From Dehalococcoidales bacterium (GTDB taxonomy: Bacteria > Chloroflexota > Dehalococcoidia > Dehalococcoidales > UBA5627), in NCBI GenBank assembly GCA_012520835.1, contig JAAYNN010000073.1, positions 1 to 17,356 of the forward strand: DNA of 17,356 nucleotides, given 5' to 3'. Shown one piece after another: positions 7,038-14,408 of this stretch. A model generated the notes under the pieces. That model was not told where the DNA came from, searched no databases, and saw only the letters and a list, made by a program, of their open reading frames with translations. Both the position numbers and the translations under genes were made by a program. How positions within the stretch are numbered: position 1 is the first letter of the stretch; every line of letters begins with the position of its first letter.

Positions 7038-8276
7038 ATGATAGGTCGCTTTTCGCTTTACGGTTTTTTGAAGAACCAGCGCTATTTCGAGCCTTTCATC
7101 ATACTCTTTTTCCTGCAGCAGGGCCTTTCGTTTACTCAAATCGGAGTTCTGATCGGCTTCCGCGAACTCTTCATCAATCTTATCGAAATTCCCAGCGGCG
7201 CCGCCGCCGACCTGTTCGGACGCCGCCGCAGCATGATTCTCTCTTTTATTTCTTATATAATCTCTTTTACCATTTTCGGCTTCAGCAGCGTTTATTGGCA
7301 TTTTTTCGCAGCGATGTTCTTTTTTGCCATCGGCGAGGCTTTCCGCACCGGCACCCACAAGGCAATGATATTTACATGGCTGAGATTGCAGGGGCGCCTG
7401 GATGAAAAGACGAGGGTCTACGGATATACGCGCTCCTGGTCGAAAATCGGCTCGGTCGTTTCAACCGTTCTGGCTGTCATCTTCGTACTGGCAACCGATA
7501 ATTATTCATATGTCTTTTTCTTTGCCATCGTTCCTTACTTAATCGGGCTGATCAACTTTCTATTCTACCCGGCGGAACTGGAAGGGCATCCTGAGAAAAA
7601 AATCGGTTTAAAAAAGGTTGCCGTTCATCTGTGGGAGTGCCTGCGCTCGGCGGTAGCCGTAAAACAGCTGCGCCGCCTCATCGTTGAGTCCATTTCCTTC
7701 GAAGGGATTTATAAGGCGGTGGAAACTTACCTGCAACCCATCCTTAAAAATATCGCCCTGATGCTGCCCATCTTTCTGCTCTGGGGGGAAGCGCAGCGCA
7801 GTTCAATCATCGTCGGCATCGTATATATTATCATTTATTTTGCCTCTGCTTTTGCCAGCCGTAATGCCCATCGATTGGTGCGCTTTGCCGGCAGTGAAGA
7901 GGCCGGCAGCCGCATGCTGTGGAAATTCAATGCTGTAATCTACGCAGCCCTGATTCCGCTGCTCTTCTTTGAATACTACTATGCTGCCATAATCTGTTTT
8001 ATACTGCTATCTCTGGCACAGAATTTCTGGTATCCGGTACTGCTCAGCCGGTTCGATGCCTTTGCCACGGAAGAGAAGGGTGCAACTGTTTTGTCTATCG
8101 AAAGCCAGGCAAAATCGCTTTCGACCATGATATTCGCCCCATTGATCGGCGTGTGCGTAGATTACGTTGGCGGTCATAATCTGGGCGGAGAGTTCTGGCC
8201 GGTGGCTGCTATTGCTCTTATTCCGGCAATTTATATTATCCTGACACAGCCGAAAGTCAGCAAAAAAGATAAATAA
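7038..8276 (+). CDS. Major facilitator superfamily transporter
   Basis: Integral membrane secondary transporter of about 412 aa with roughly 12 hydrophobic segments. The loop after the second helix carries the MFS motif A (GAAADLFGRRRSM, residues about 52-64 from this ATG). A charged central loop (ELEGHPEKKIGLKK) separates the two halves. Substrate cannot be told from sequence; the fold resembles drug or small-molecule exporters of the MFS_1 family. The ATG at 7038 is preferred over the GTG at 7029 because the promoter's -10 ends at 7027. There is no Shine-Dalgarno, again suggesting a leaderless transcript. The next gene starts 36 bp after the stop. Confidence 0.9.
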   Translation: MIGRFSLYGFLKNQRYFEPFIILFFLQQGLSFTQIGVLIGFRELFINLIEIPSGAAADLFGRRRSMILSFISYIISFTIFGFSSVYWHFFAAMFFFAIGEAFRTGTHKAMIFTWLRLQGRLDEKTRVYGYTRSWSKIGSVVSTVLAVIFVLATDNYSYVFFFAIVPYLIGLINFLFYPAELEGHPEKKIGLKKVAVHLWECLRSAVAVKQLRRLIVESISFEGIYKAVETYLQPILKNIALMLPIFLLWGEAQRSSIIVGIVYIIIYFASAFASRNAHRLVRFAGSEEAGSRMLWKFNAVIYAALIPLLFFEYYYAAIICFILLSLAQNFWYPVLLSRFDAFATEEKGATVLSIESQAKSLSTMIFAPLIGVCVDYVGGHNLGGEFWPVAAIALIPAIYIILTQPKVSKKDK

Positions 8277-8288
8277 TCCCCGCTGATG

Positions 8289-8310
8289 TATAATTCGCAT
8301 ATATCGGAGG
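8289..8310 (+). promoter_or_regulatory. Possible -10 box and ribosome-binding site for the hemolysin III gene
   Basis: A perfect TATAAT (8289-8294) has no good -35 partner. It is followed by CGGAGG (8305-8310), which places the start on GTG 8315 rather than GTG 8312, although the spacing (4 nt) is short even so. Confidence 0.35.
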
Positions 8311-8314
8311 CGTG

Positions 8315-8962
8315 GTGATTAATATCAGGAATACGGAAAAAGTGGCTTCGTTCTCTCATCTTTTCGGGGCGGGGGCTTCGTTTATCGGTCTTGTCGTCCT
8401 GCTCTTTGCCACCTGGGGCAGATGGGATTTCTTCTTCGTCTCACTGGTCTATGGGCTGGGAGCGCTTTGCATGTTTCTTGCCAGCGGCATCTATCATGCG
8501 CAGAAGCGGGAAGAGGATTCTCTGAATGTTTGGCGCAAGCTGGACCATGTTGCCATATTTATCATGATAGCCGGTACATATACCCCGATGTGTTACGCCT
8601 ATCTTGAAGGGGCGTGGTTCTGGAGCATTGTCGGTGTACAATGGGGCTGCGTACTGGCAGGGTTATTCTTCAAGATTTTTTACCTGCATGCTCCCCGCAT
8701 TATCTCGCCCATCCTCTATCTGCTGATGGGCTGGATGGCGCTTATTCCGATGAATATCCTCTGGCACAGCATGTCTTCCCTGTCTTTCTGGTTGCTTGTG
8801 GCAGGGGGCGTCGCCTACAGCATTGGGGCTGTCATATATGCTTTAAAAAAGCCGAATCCGCTGCCGGGTGTATTCGGTTTCCACGAAATTTTCCATATTT
8901 TTATCCTTTTAGGAGCGATACTGCACTACTTTATGGTTTATATCGCCGTTACGCAGGTTTAA
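8315..8962 (+). CDS. Hemolysin III / PAQR-family membrane protein
   Basis: A seven-helix membrane protein of 215 aa, the usual family length. Family landmarks, numbered from GTG 8312, are SGIYHA (Ser58, His62), KLDHVAIFIMIAGTYTP (Asp78, His79) and the C-terminal HEIFHIFILLGAILHY with His191 and His195. In PAQR structures the Ser/His/Asp and the two C-terminal His form a zinc-bound hydrolase-like site, and all are present. Bacterial members are called hemolysin III (YqfA-like) but have been linked to membrane lipid homeostasis; haemolysis should not be assumed. Two adjacent GTG codons (8312, 8315) compete as start; GGAGG spacing favours 8315. Confidence 0.92.
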   Translation: MINIRNTEKVASFSHLFGAGASFIGLVVLLFATWGRWDFFFVSLVYGLGALCMFLASGIYHAQKREEDSLNVWRKLDHVAIFIMIAGTYTPMCYAYLEGAWFWSIVGVQWGCVLAGLFFKIFYLHAPRIISPILYLLMGWMALIPMNILWHSMSSLSFWLLVAGGVAYSIGAVIYALKKPNPLPGVFGFHEIFHIFILLGAILHYFMVYIAVTQV

Positions 8963-9026
8963 TCCCGGTTGACATGTTATATAAGGATGATGCTTCTGTT
9001 ACTTTTTAACAACGGTTTGTGTATAT

Positions 9027-9265
9027 TGTCATTCTGAGTTCGTGTCCTTCGACAGGCTCGGATGTGCGGATATTATCAGAGCCTTTTGTGGTTAAATTAA
9101 AGCCGTTCGTGGTGAGCCTGTCGAACCATAACGGCGCCGGAGTAGTTAAACGTATCATCCCTGTTCGTTTAACCCTTTCCCGGCAGGTCGGGACTCGGCG
9201 AACAGGAAAATAGAGTCTCCGTCCGAGATACTTCGTTCCGATGCGTCGGCACTCTGGCATGACAG
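9027..9265. repeat. Degenerate dispersed-repeat patch with nested inverted repeats
   Basis: Fills most of the 383-bp gap 8963-9345. TTCGACAGGCTC (9048-9059) is perfectly inverted at 9114-9125. GCCGTT...AACGGC (9102-9107/9130-9135) encloses the latter, with further GGT/ACC pairing, forming a strong hairpin. Two near-copies of GCC[TG]TT[TC]GTGGTTA/GA follow each other at 9091 and 9102. CCCTGTTCG (9159-9167) is inverted at 9199-9206, and gttaaacg/cgtttaac at 9145-9152/9166-9173. The edges are TGTCAT (9027) and ATGACA (9258-9263), again inverted. Such TTCGACAGGCTC-type elements are widespread intergenic repeats in some bacterial genomes; no protein is encoded here. Confidence 0.7.
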
Positions 9266-9290
9266 ATTACGGTTTGTCATTATTATCTGT

Positions 9291-9318
9291 TTCCATTCGC
9301 TGTCTCCCGTGTTATGAT
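9291..9318 (+). promoter_or_regulatory. Extended -10 promoter for the RNA methyltransferase gene
   Basis: TGTTATGAT: extended TG (9310-9311) before TATGAT (9313-9318), with a weak -35 TTCCAT (9291-9296) 16 bp upstream. It lies 28 bases before the start and just right of the repeat patch. Confidence 0.5.
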
Positions 9319-9345
9319 AAAATATCAGGCAATAGAGGTTCAGTT

Positions 9346-10107
9346 ATGGTATATAAATCCGAAGATACTCCGTTAAAACCGCTCAAGTGGTACAAAGCCC
9401 TGGCCGATAAAAAGGAGCGTCTCGAATCCGGCGTCTTTTTAGTGGAAGGGGAGCGGGCTGTAAGGCAAATTGCGGACAATAACCCCGATGCCATTACAGA
9501 GGTCTTATCGACGGGCGAACTGCCTTCGTTTTGCCGCAGGTACGTTTACAGGCATATTACGGCGCGGCAGTTGCGTTCCATAACCTCGGCGACAACACCG
9601 CAGGGGATTATTGCCGTTGTACGCATTCCGGAAGATATTTATGCTGAGAACCTTCCCGATAACCCCGGCTCGAAAATCCTGCTGCTGGAAGATGTACAGG
9701 ATCCCGGCAATGCCGGCAGCCTGATTCGTACGGCGGTCGCTTTCGGTTTCTCGGGAGTCATCATGAGTGAAAAATGCGCCGACCCGCTTTCCCCCAAGAC
9801 GGTGCAATCCACAGCCGGCACAATCCTCTCTCTCTGGATAAGAAGAACAAACAACTATCTGGACATGGCAAGTTCCCTGAAAGCGGCAGAGTATTCGTTA
9901 ATTGCCACAGATTTAAAGGGCGCAGAAAATCCCTCTTTTTTGCCAAAATCAAAGCGCCTGATTCTGGCACTGGGTAACGAAGCCTCGGGTTTATCCGCCG
10001 GAATACTGGACATGGCCGATTTCAGGCTGAAAATCCCCATAAAAGACAAAGCCGAATCCCTGAACGTGGCTGCCTGTGGGGCGATTTGTATGTATCTCAC
10101 CCGTTAA
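9346..10107 (+). CDS. TrmH/SpoU-family RNA 2'-O-ribose methyltransferase
   Basis: SAM-dependent methyltransferase of the SPOUT class (253 aa), probably acting on 23S rRNA (RlmB-like) or tRNA; the exact nucleotide cannot be read from sequence. The N-terminal SpoU substrate-binding domain covers about residues 12-95 (VEGERAVRQIA at 33-43). The catalytic domain has motif 1 DPGNAGSLIRTA (119-130, Asn122 and Arg128), motif 2 LALGNEASGLS (207-217) and motif 3 IPIKDKAESLNVAACGA (230-246), which form the knotted SAM site. The reading frame is open from 9241, but the ATG at 9346 has GAGG 8 nt upstream and begins the conserved part, while the upstream extension lies in repeat DNA. Confidence 0.93.
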   Translation: MVYKSEDTPLKPLKWYKALADKKERLESGVFLVEGERAVRQIADNNPDAITEVLSTGELPSFCRRYVYRHITARQLRSITSATTPQGIIAVVRIPEDIYAENLPDNPGSKILLLEDVQDPGNAGSLIRTAVAFGFSGVIMSEKCADPLSPKTVQSTAGTILSLWIRRTNNYLDMASSLKAAEYSLIATDLKGAENPSFLPKSKRLILALGNEASGLSAGILDMADFRLKIPIKDKAESLNVAACGAICMYLTR

Positions 10108-10459
10108 TGACGAAAACACAATTCTTATAATGGAAATCGGGTGGTTACAATGCGGCAGTGGCCGGCAATGTCGCCAGGACAGTCAACGATGATTTTGAAG
10201 CTATGAATTCAAGACGCCGACTAATCCGCAAAATTTATATCGTTAATACTATATACCTTTAACCAGTTGCCGGCCTGTGCGGTTTGCTTTTATAATTATA
10301 GTGTCTGGTGTGGAAAAACAGATTCTTTATTTACGGTTTGTGCACTGAAAGATAAAGCCGGACGCCCGGTATCGCTATAAATAGTCTTTTAAGAAGCCTC
10401 GCATGGAAGCTTTTTCCCCTTAAGCAAGATTTTTTAATGTCGGAGTAAAAATACCTTTT
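10108..10459. other. 352-bp intergenic region before the MATE gene
   Basis: No gene is supported. A 43-codon frame (10131-10262) is open but lacks a start and a recognisable match. The right half holds the promoter at 10267-10296 and a predicted leader of about 157 nt. The leader contains a short hairpin GCCGG-ACGC-CCGGT-like element near 10354-10370 and an AAGAAGC/GCTTTTT hairpin near 10392-10416. The Shine-Dalgarno CGGAG (10441-10445) is 14 nt from the ATG, unusually far. Confidence 0.5.
10267..10296 (+). promoter_or_regulatory. Promoter of the MATE gene
   Basis: TTGCCG (10267-10272), an 18-bp spacer and a perfect TATAAT (10291-10296). Transcription would begin near 10303, leaving a leader of about 157 nt, long compared with the other genes in this window. 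Confidence 0.5.
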
Positions 10460-11824
10460 ATGAGTAAGCATACTGTTTTCGATACCGATAATATCGGTAA
10501 ACTGCTTTTAAAGCTGACCATACCGGCTTTTATCGGCATGGTCGTGATAACGCTTTATAACGTGGTCGATACCATTTTTGTCGGACAATATGTCGGGCAA
10601 CTGGGCATTGCCGCTCTTTCAATCGTCTTTCCGATTCAGATGCTTTCGATGGGTATCGGCCAGATGATGGGCATGGGCGGAGCGGCGCTGATATCCATGG
10701 CAATCGGGCAGGGCGATAAAACCAGCGCGGAGCGTATCCTGGGGAATGCCATCACTCCGACCATTTTCTTCTCCGCCGTCTTGATGATATTCGGCCTGTC
10801 CAATATGGATTTCTGGTTAAGATTAATCGGGGCTTCGGAAGATGTCCTGCCTTTAGCTACAGATTACCTGCAAATTATTCTTATCGGCATGTTCTTCCAG
10901 ACATTCGCCATGGCTTTCAATGTTCTCATCAGGGCTGAGGGTAATGCGCGCGTGCCGATGATAAGCATGATTATCGGCGCCGTGCTGAATATTATACTTG
11001 ATGCTATATTCATCATCCCGCTGGAAATGGGTGTTGCCGGCGCCGCCTGGGCTACCATCATCGCACAGATGGTGTCCGTAGCTTATTGCGTTGTTTACTA
11101 TCTTTCTGGTAAAAGTTTGCTTAAAATTTATCTTAAGAACCTGTTAATCGACTGGAAAATTCTGGGTTCGATTCTCTCCATCGGAGTATCATCCTTTATC
11201 ATGATGATGGCAAGCAGTATCTGCGCCATTATTATCAACCGCGTGCTCAATCAATACGGCGGTGACATAGCTATTTCTGCTTACGGGATTATCAACAGAA
11301 TCGTGATGTTTGCGCTGATGCCGGGAATGGTAATCGGGCAGGGGCTGCAGCCGATACTCGGATTCAATTATGGAGCCAGGCGCTACGACCGGGGGCTTAA
11401 AGCCTTAAAAATAGCGATTATTTGGGCGACTGTTTTTTGCACTATCGCTTTTGCAGTTCTATACACATTCCCCGAGTTTTTCGCACGCATCTTCAACAGC
11501 GACCCGGAACTGGTGGCATTAACGGTTTACGGAGCGCGGCGTGTTTTCATTATGCTGCCTGTTGTCGGTTTTATTATGGTCGGTTCGACCATGTTCCAGG
11601 CTCTGGGGAAGCCGGTACAAGCCTTCATGTCAACTGTTTCAAGAACAGTGCTTTTCCTGATACCGCTGGTATTGATTCTGCCCCATTTCTGGCAAATGGA
11701 AGGCGTCTGGTGGGCTTTCCCGATTACAGACATTTTAACATTCAGCCTTGTTTTAAGCCTCTTCATACCGCAAATCAGGCAATTGATAAGGCTCAGGAAA
11801 GGTCAGTTGACTGTCGGGGAATAG
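10460..11824 (+). CDS. MATE-family multidrug efflux transporter
   Basis: Integral membrane exporter (454 aa, normal length) that would use a Na+ or H+ gradient to expel cationic drugs or metabolites. It has about 12 hydrophobic helices in two related halves. Family features are the N-terminal KLTIPAFIGMVVITLYNVVDTIFVG, Met/Gly-rich PIQMLSMGIGQMMGMGG, RAEGNARVPMISMIIGAVLNIILDAIFI in the first half, and the equivalent GMVIGQGLQPILGFNYGAR in the second. NorM/DinF-like subgrouping is not resolved. It sits upstream of a MarR-ABC efflux operon, but is probably separately transcribed, since 246 bp and a strong promoter intervene. Confidence 0.94.
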   Translation: MSKHTVFDTDNIGKLLLKLTIPAFIGMVVITLYNVVDTIFVGQYVGQLGIAALSIVFPIQMLSMGIGQMMGMGGAALISMAIGQGDKTSAERILGNAITPTIFFSAVLMIFGLSNMDFWLRLIGASEDVLPLATDYLQIILIGMFFQTFAMAFNVLIRAEGNARVPMISMIIGAVLNIILDAIFIIPLEMGVAGAAWATIIAQMVSVAYCVVYYLSGKSLLKIYLKNLLIDWKILGSILSIGVSSFIMMMASSICAIIINRVLNQYGGDIAISAYGIINRIVMFALMPGMVIGQGLQPILGFNYGARRYDRGLKALKIAIIWATVFCTIAFAVLYTFPEFFARIFNSDPELVALTVYGARRVFIMLPVVGFIMVGSTMFQALGKPVQAFMSTVSRTVLFLIPLVLILPHFWQMEGVWWAFPITDILTFSLVLSLFIPQIRQLIRLRKGQLTVGE

Positions 11825-11971
11825 CGGCGGAGACACAGTCCGCCTGACAATCACATCGGCTGCGGCGGCTTTCAACGCGCCGACGAGCTGATTTACCAGC
11901 GTGGACTTGCTGTTTTTTCCTGTGAAAAGGATTTGAAAAGCCTGATAACGGGTTAAGTTCTCTCCGGCGTT
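11825..11971 (-). pseudogene. Possible remnant of a P-loop NTPase/kinase gene
   Basis: On the minus strand a frame open from 11971 reads AFQILFTGKNSKSTLVNQL followed by VGALKAAAADVIVRRTVSPPL. This looks like a Walker A region (hydrophobic strand, TGKN-S-KSTLV, amphipathic helix, second strand) from a nucleotide-binding protein such as a MeaB/ArgK GTPase or thymidylate kinase. It lacks the Gly before the Lys, has no start codon, and is bounded by a stop and by the end of the MATE gene. It is either a decayed fragment or a coincidence. Confidence 0.25.
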
Positions 11972-12009
11972 TTAATCCATTCGTAATTATTAAGTAGCAG
12001 GCCATTTAT

Positions 12010-12038
12010 TTGACAAAATACTTAAGGCTATATAGAAT
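12010..12038 (+). promoter_or_regulatory. Strong promoter and candidate operator of the marR-ABC operon
   Basis: Perfect TTGACA (12010-12015), exactly 17 bp, then TAGAAT (12033-12038); transcription near 12045. CTTAA (12021-12025) and TTAAG (12040-12044) form inverted half-sites flanking the -10, a plausible place for the MarR product to bind and repress its own operon. The promoter is well supported; the operator is inference. Confidence 0.75.
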
Positions 12039-12070
12039 ATTAAGACAAGTTAAAGCAATGGGAGGCTGCA

Positions 12071-12526
12071 ATGAGAGAAGAAACAATTGCAAAGGTGGTA
12101 AGGTTGCGGCGTCGTGTCAATCATTTCATGAGAGAGGGCAGCGTCGAATCGTGGATTAACCTCAACCTGACCATCCCCCAGATGAAGTGCCTGATCTATA
12201 TTTTGCGGCATGAAAAAACCAATTTAAGCGGACTGGCAGCCGGCATACATGTCACTCCGGCAAATGTTACCGGTATTATCGACAGATTAGTCGAGCAGGG
12301 ATTAGTCTCACGTATACAGGATTCTGCAGATCGGCGTGTATTATGGCTCAGCGTCACACAAAAGGGCGAATCGATGCTTGCCAGTTTGAAAGAGGGTAAG
12401 ATGGGAAGAATGCGCGAACTTTTAGAACGTCTTTCCGATAAAGAACTGGCTATCGTTGAGCAGGCTTTCGATATTCTGGCAGGTGCTGTCGATAGTATGA
12501 AAGAGGGTGATGATGGCAATGGCTGA
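12071..12526 (+). CDS. MarR-family transcriptional regulator
   Basis: Winged helix-turn-helix regulator of 151 aa, usually a ligand-released dimeric repressor. The DNA-binding domain covers about residues 50-100: NLSGLAAGIHVTPANVTGII is helix-turn-helix, DRLVEQGLVSRIQD leads to the wing, and DSADRRVLWLSVTQKG is the classic MarR wing signature. N- and C-terminal helices form the dimer interface. GGGAGG lies 4-5 nt before the ATG. Its end overlaps the start of the ABC ATPase gene, so it probably controls the efflux pump it is co-transcribed with. The inducing ligand is unknown. Confidence 0.94.
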   Translation: MREETIAKVVRLRRRVNHFMREGSVESWINLNLTIPQMKCLIYILRHEKTNLSGLAAGIHVTPANVTGIIDRLVEQGLVSRIQDSADRRVLWLSVTQKGESMLASLKEGKMGRMRELLERLSDKELAIVEQAFDILAGAVDSMKEGDDGNG

Positions 12527-13511
12527 AAACGCGATTCGGGTCGTAAACCTTGAGAAAAACTACCGTAAAATAAAGGCGGTAGACGGCATTTCCTTTGAAA
12601 TCCCTGAGGGAGAGGCATTCGGGCTTTTAGGTCCCAACGGCGCTGGAAAAACTACTACCGTCCGCATACTCTTAACGCTGATACAACCGTCAGCGGGGAG
12701 CGCGCATATCTTCGGCATGGATACCGTCAGCCAGTCCGATAGAATCAGGCAGGTGGCGGGTTATGTACCGCAGGGGATATCCGTGGACGGGGAAATCACC
12801 GCCTATGAGAATATGTTGATTTATTCCAAGCTGTACGGCATCCCGTCATTTCAGAGAAAAGGGCGTATAAATGAGGTGCTGGAGTATATCGGTCTGGTGG
12901 AAAGAGCCAACGATCTGGTTAAAACCTATTCGGGCGGCATGATGCGCCGCCTGGAGCTGGCGCAATCACTGATAAACCGTCCGAAAATTCTCTTTCTTGA
13001 CGAACCCAGCATCGGGCTGGATCCCAACGCCAGGATTGCCATGTGGGAGATGGTGCGCAGGCTGAGAGAGGAATTCGGTACGACTATCTTATTAACCACC
13101 CACGACATGGTGGAGGCGGATACGCTCTGCGACAGAATCGGCATCATGGATAAAGGCAGGCTGGCGGTAATCGGCACTCCCTCCGAATTGAAATCGGCCG
13201 TCGGCGGCGATGTCATTACAATCAGCGCTAAAAATGCCTCGCTTTCGGATGTGATGGGTCAACTGGGGTATGAAACTATAGCTGAGCCGCTGAACGGTAC
13301 AGCCGACCTGCTGGTTAAGAACGGCGAAACCGCTATTCCACGCATAGTAGGAGAGTTTCAGGGAAAAGGGGTGGAACTGGAATCGGTCTTTTTAAAGAAA
13401 CCGACTCTGGACGATGTCTTTTTGAAATATACTGGCTCACGCATCGATGACGGAGCAGACTGGGCACAGACCAGGAAAACCAGGGCAACCTATGGGAGGA
13501 TGGCAAAATGA
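12513..13511 (+). CDS. ABC transporter ATP-binding protein, DrrA-like drug exporter
   Basis: ATPase subunit (332 aa) of an ABC-2 export pump. Motifs, numbered from this ATG, are Walker A GPNGAGKTT (40-48), Q-loop YVPQG (near 83-87), signature YSGGMMRRLELAQ (138-150), Walker B ILFLDEP (158-164), D-loop GLDP and H-loop TTHD (His196). The roughly 110-residue C-terminal extension is typical of daunorubicin-resistance (DrrA) ATPases. Of four candidate starts (GTG 12507, ATG 12510, 12513, 12519), ATG 12513 has the best distance from AGAGGG. The gene overlaps marR at its start and the permease at its end by 4 bases (ATGA), a strongly coupled operon. The substrate is unknown. Confidence 0.94.
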   Translation: MAMAENAIRVVNLEKNYRKIKAVDGISFEIPEGEAFGLLGPNGAGKTTTVRILLTLIQPSAGSAHIFGMDTVSQSDRIRQVAGYVPQGISVDGEITAYENMLIYSKLYGIPSFQRKGRINEVLEYIGLVERANDLVKTYSGGMMRRLELAQSLINRPKILFLDEPSIGLDPNARIAMWEMVRRLREEFGTTILLTTHDMVEADTLCDRIGIMDKGRLAVIGTPSELKSAVGGDVITISAKNASLSDVMGQLGYETIAEPLNGTADLLVKNGETAIPRIVGEFQGKGVELESVFLKKPTLDDVFLKYTGSRIDDGADWAQTRKTRATYGRMAK

Positions 13512-14278
13512 AACTGAAGCGTTATTTTACAAGCATGCTAGCCATTACCGAACTGGAACTGCGCAAAATCAGGCATGACCAGACGCAGATATGGATGCGC
13601 CTGATTCAGCCGGTGCTGTGGCTGGCTGTATTCGGCGTCACATTCAGCACCATCCGGGTGATTCCCACCGGCGATTATTCCTATTTGCAGTTTTTGACAC
13701 CCGGAATCCTGGCGCAATCGGTCATCTTTGTCGCCATTTTCTATGGTATTAACGTCGTCTGGGAACGCGACCTGGGGTTGTTAAACAAGTTGCTGTCTAC
13801 ACCGGCTCCCCGTTCCTCCATTGTGCTGGGAAAGTCTTTGGCAGCGGGATTAAGAGGGATATTGCAGGCGCTGGGGATACTGCTGATTGCCATCATTCTC
13901 GGTATAGATATGATACTGACCCCGCTTACCGTCATCGGAATGATTGCTATTATAATCCTGTGCGGAGTATGTTTTTCCAGCATGAGCATGGCCTTAGCTT
14001 CGGTTTTCCACACCCGGGAGAGGATGATGGGGGTGGGGCAGGCTATCACTATGCCGCTCTTTTTTGCCTCCAGCGCCATCTACCCGGTCTCGATTATGCC
14101 GGGCTGGCTGCAGGCAATCGCCGTCGTCAATCCGTTGAGCTACGTGGTCGATGCGTTGCGGTCACTACTGGTTACCGGAGATCTGTCGGGGCTGGGGGTG
14201 GATTTACTGATACTTGTTGCCTCTGCCGCTGTTCTTTTATTGCTGGCCAGCCTGGGTTTTAAGAGAATGCTGGTGTAA
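13508..14278 (+). CDS. ABC-2 type permease, DrrB-like
   Basis: Membrane subunit (256 aa) partnering the preceding ATPase. It has an amphipathic N-terminus (LAITELELRKIRHDQTQIW), then about six hydrophobic segments. The ABC-2 hallmark stretch YGINVVWERDLGLLNKLLST-P precedes the central helices, and FFASSAIYPVSIMPGWLQ plus NPLSYVVDALR (the ABC-2 signature) lie near the C-terminus. GGGAGG lies before its start, within the end of the ATPase gene. Together with the ATPase it would export a hydrophobic compound. A GC-rich hairpin follows after about 30 bp. Confidence 0.94.
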   Translation: MKLKRYFTSMLAITELELRKIRHDQTQIWMRLIQPVLWLAVFGVTFSTIRVIPTGDYSYLQFLTPGILAQSVIFVAIFYGINVVWERDLGLLNKLLSTPAPRSSIVLGKSLAAGLRGILQALGILLIAIILGIDMILTPLTVIGMIAIIILCGVCFSSMSMALASVFHTRERMMGVGQAITMPLFFASSAIYPVSIMPGWLQAIAVVNPLSYVVDALRSLLVTGDLSGLGVDLLILVASAAVLLLLASLGFKRMLV

Positions 14279-14310
14279 ATATAAATCTGAAAGCTTGCAA
14301 ATCGATATAA

Positions 14311-14343
14311 AAAGGGGCGGCGATAAAATATTTCCGCCCCTTT
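14311..14343 (+). terminator. Probable terminator of the marR-ABC operon
   Basis: AAAGGGGCGG (14311-14320) pairs perfectly with CCGCCCCTTT (14334-14343) around a 13-nt AT-rich loop. On this strand only TTT follows, so it is a weak classical terminator. It abuts the -35 of the next promoter, leaving two bases between them. Confidence 0.6.
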
Positions 14344-14345
14344 GC

Positions 14346-14374
14346 TTGACAAAGCGTAATATGCAGTGTAATAT
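14346..14374 (+). promoter_or_regulatory. Promoter of the Crp/Fnr regulator gene
   Basis: Perfect TTGACA (14346-14351), 17 bp, then TAATAT (14369-14374) preceded by TG. Transcription near 14381 gives a leader of about 76 nt that includes the palindrome at 14409-14433. Confidence 0.75.
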
Positions 14375-14408
14375 AGCGCTGTCTAAATACTGGTAGTCGT
14401 TATTTTTA

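Noticed and set aside
9019..9260. Short open frames on both strands in the repeat patch, and an upstream extension of the RNA methyltransferase from 9241
   Set aside because: They run through inverted repeats, lack ribosome-binding sites, and the methyltransferase has a well-placed ATG at 9346.
10131..10262. 43-codon open frame reading GGYNAAVAGNVARTVNDDF
   Set aside because: It looks mildly protein-like, but has no start codon, Shine-Dalgarno or recognisable family, so it is only mentioned in the intergenic entry.
10354..10370. ACGC-looped hairpin resembling a guanidine-II (mini-ykkC) riboswitch half
   Set aside because: The class needs two hairpins with ACGR loops; here the loop is ACGC and no second hairpin is present.
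11793..12005. 70-codon minus-strand frame after the MATE gene
   Set aside because: Arg/Ser/Cys-rich with no domain; a different frame of the same strand gives the more protein-like P-loop fragment.
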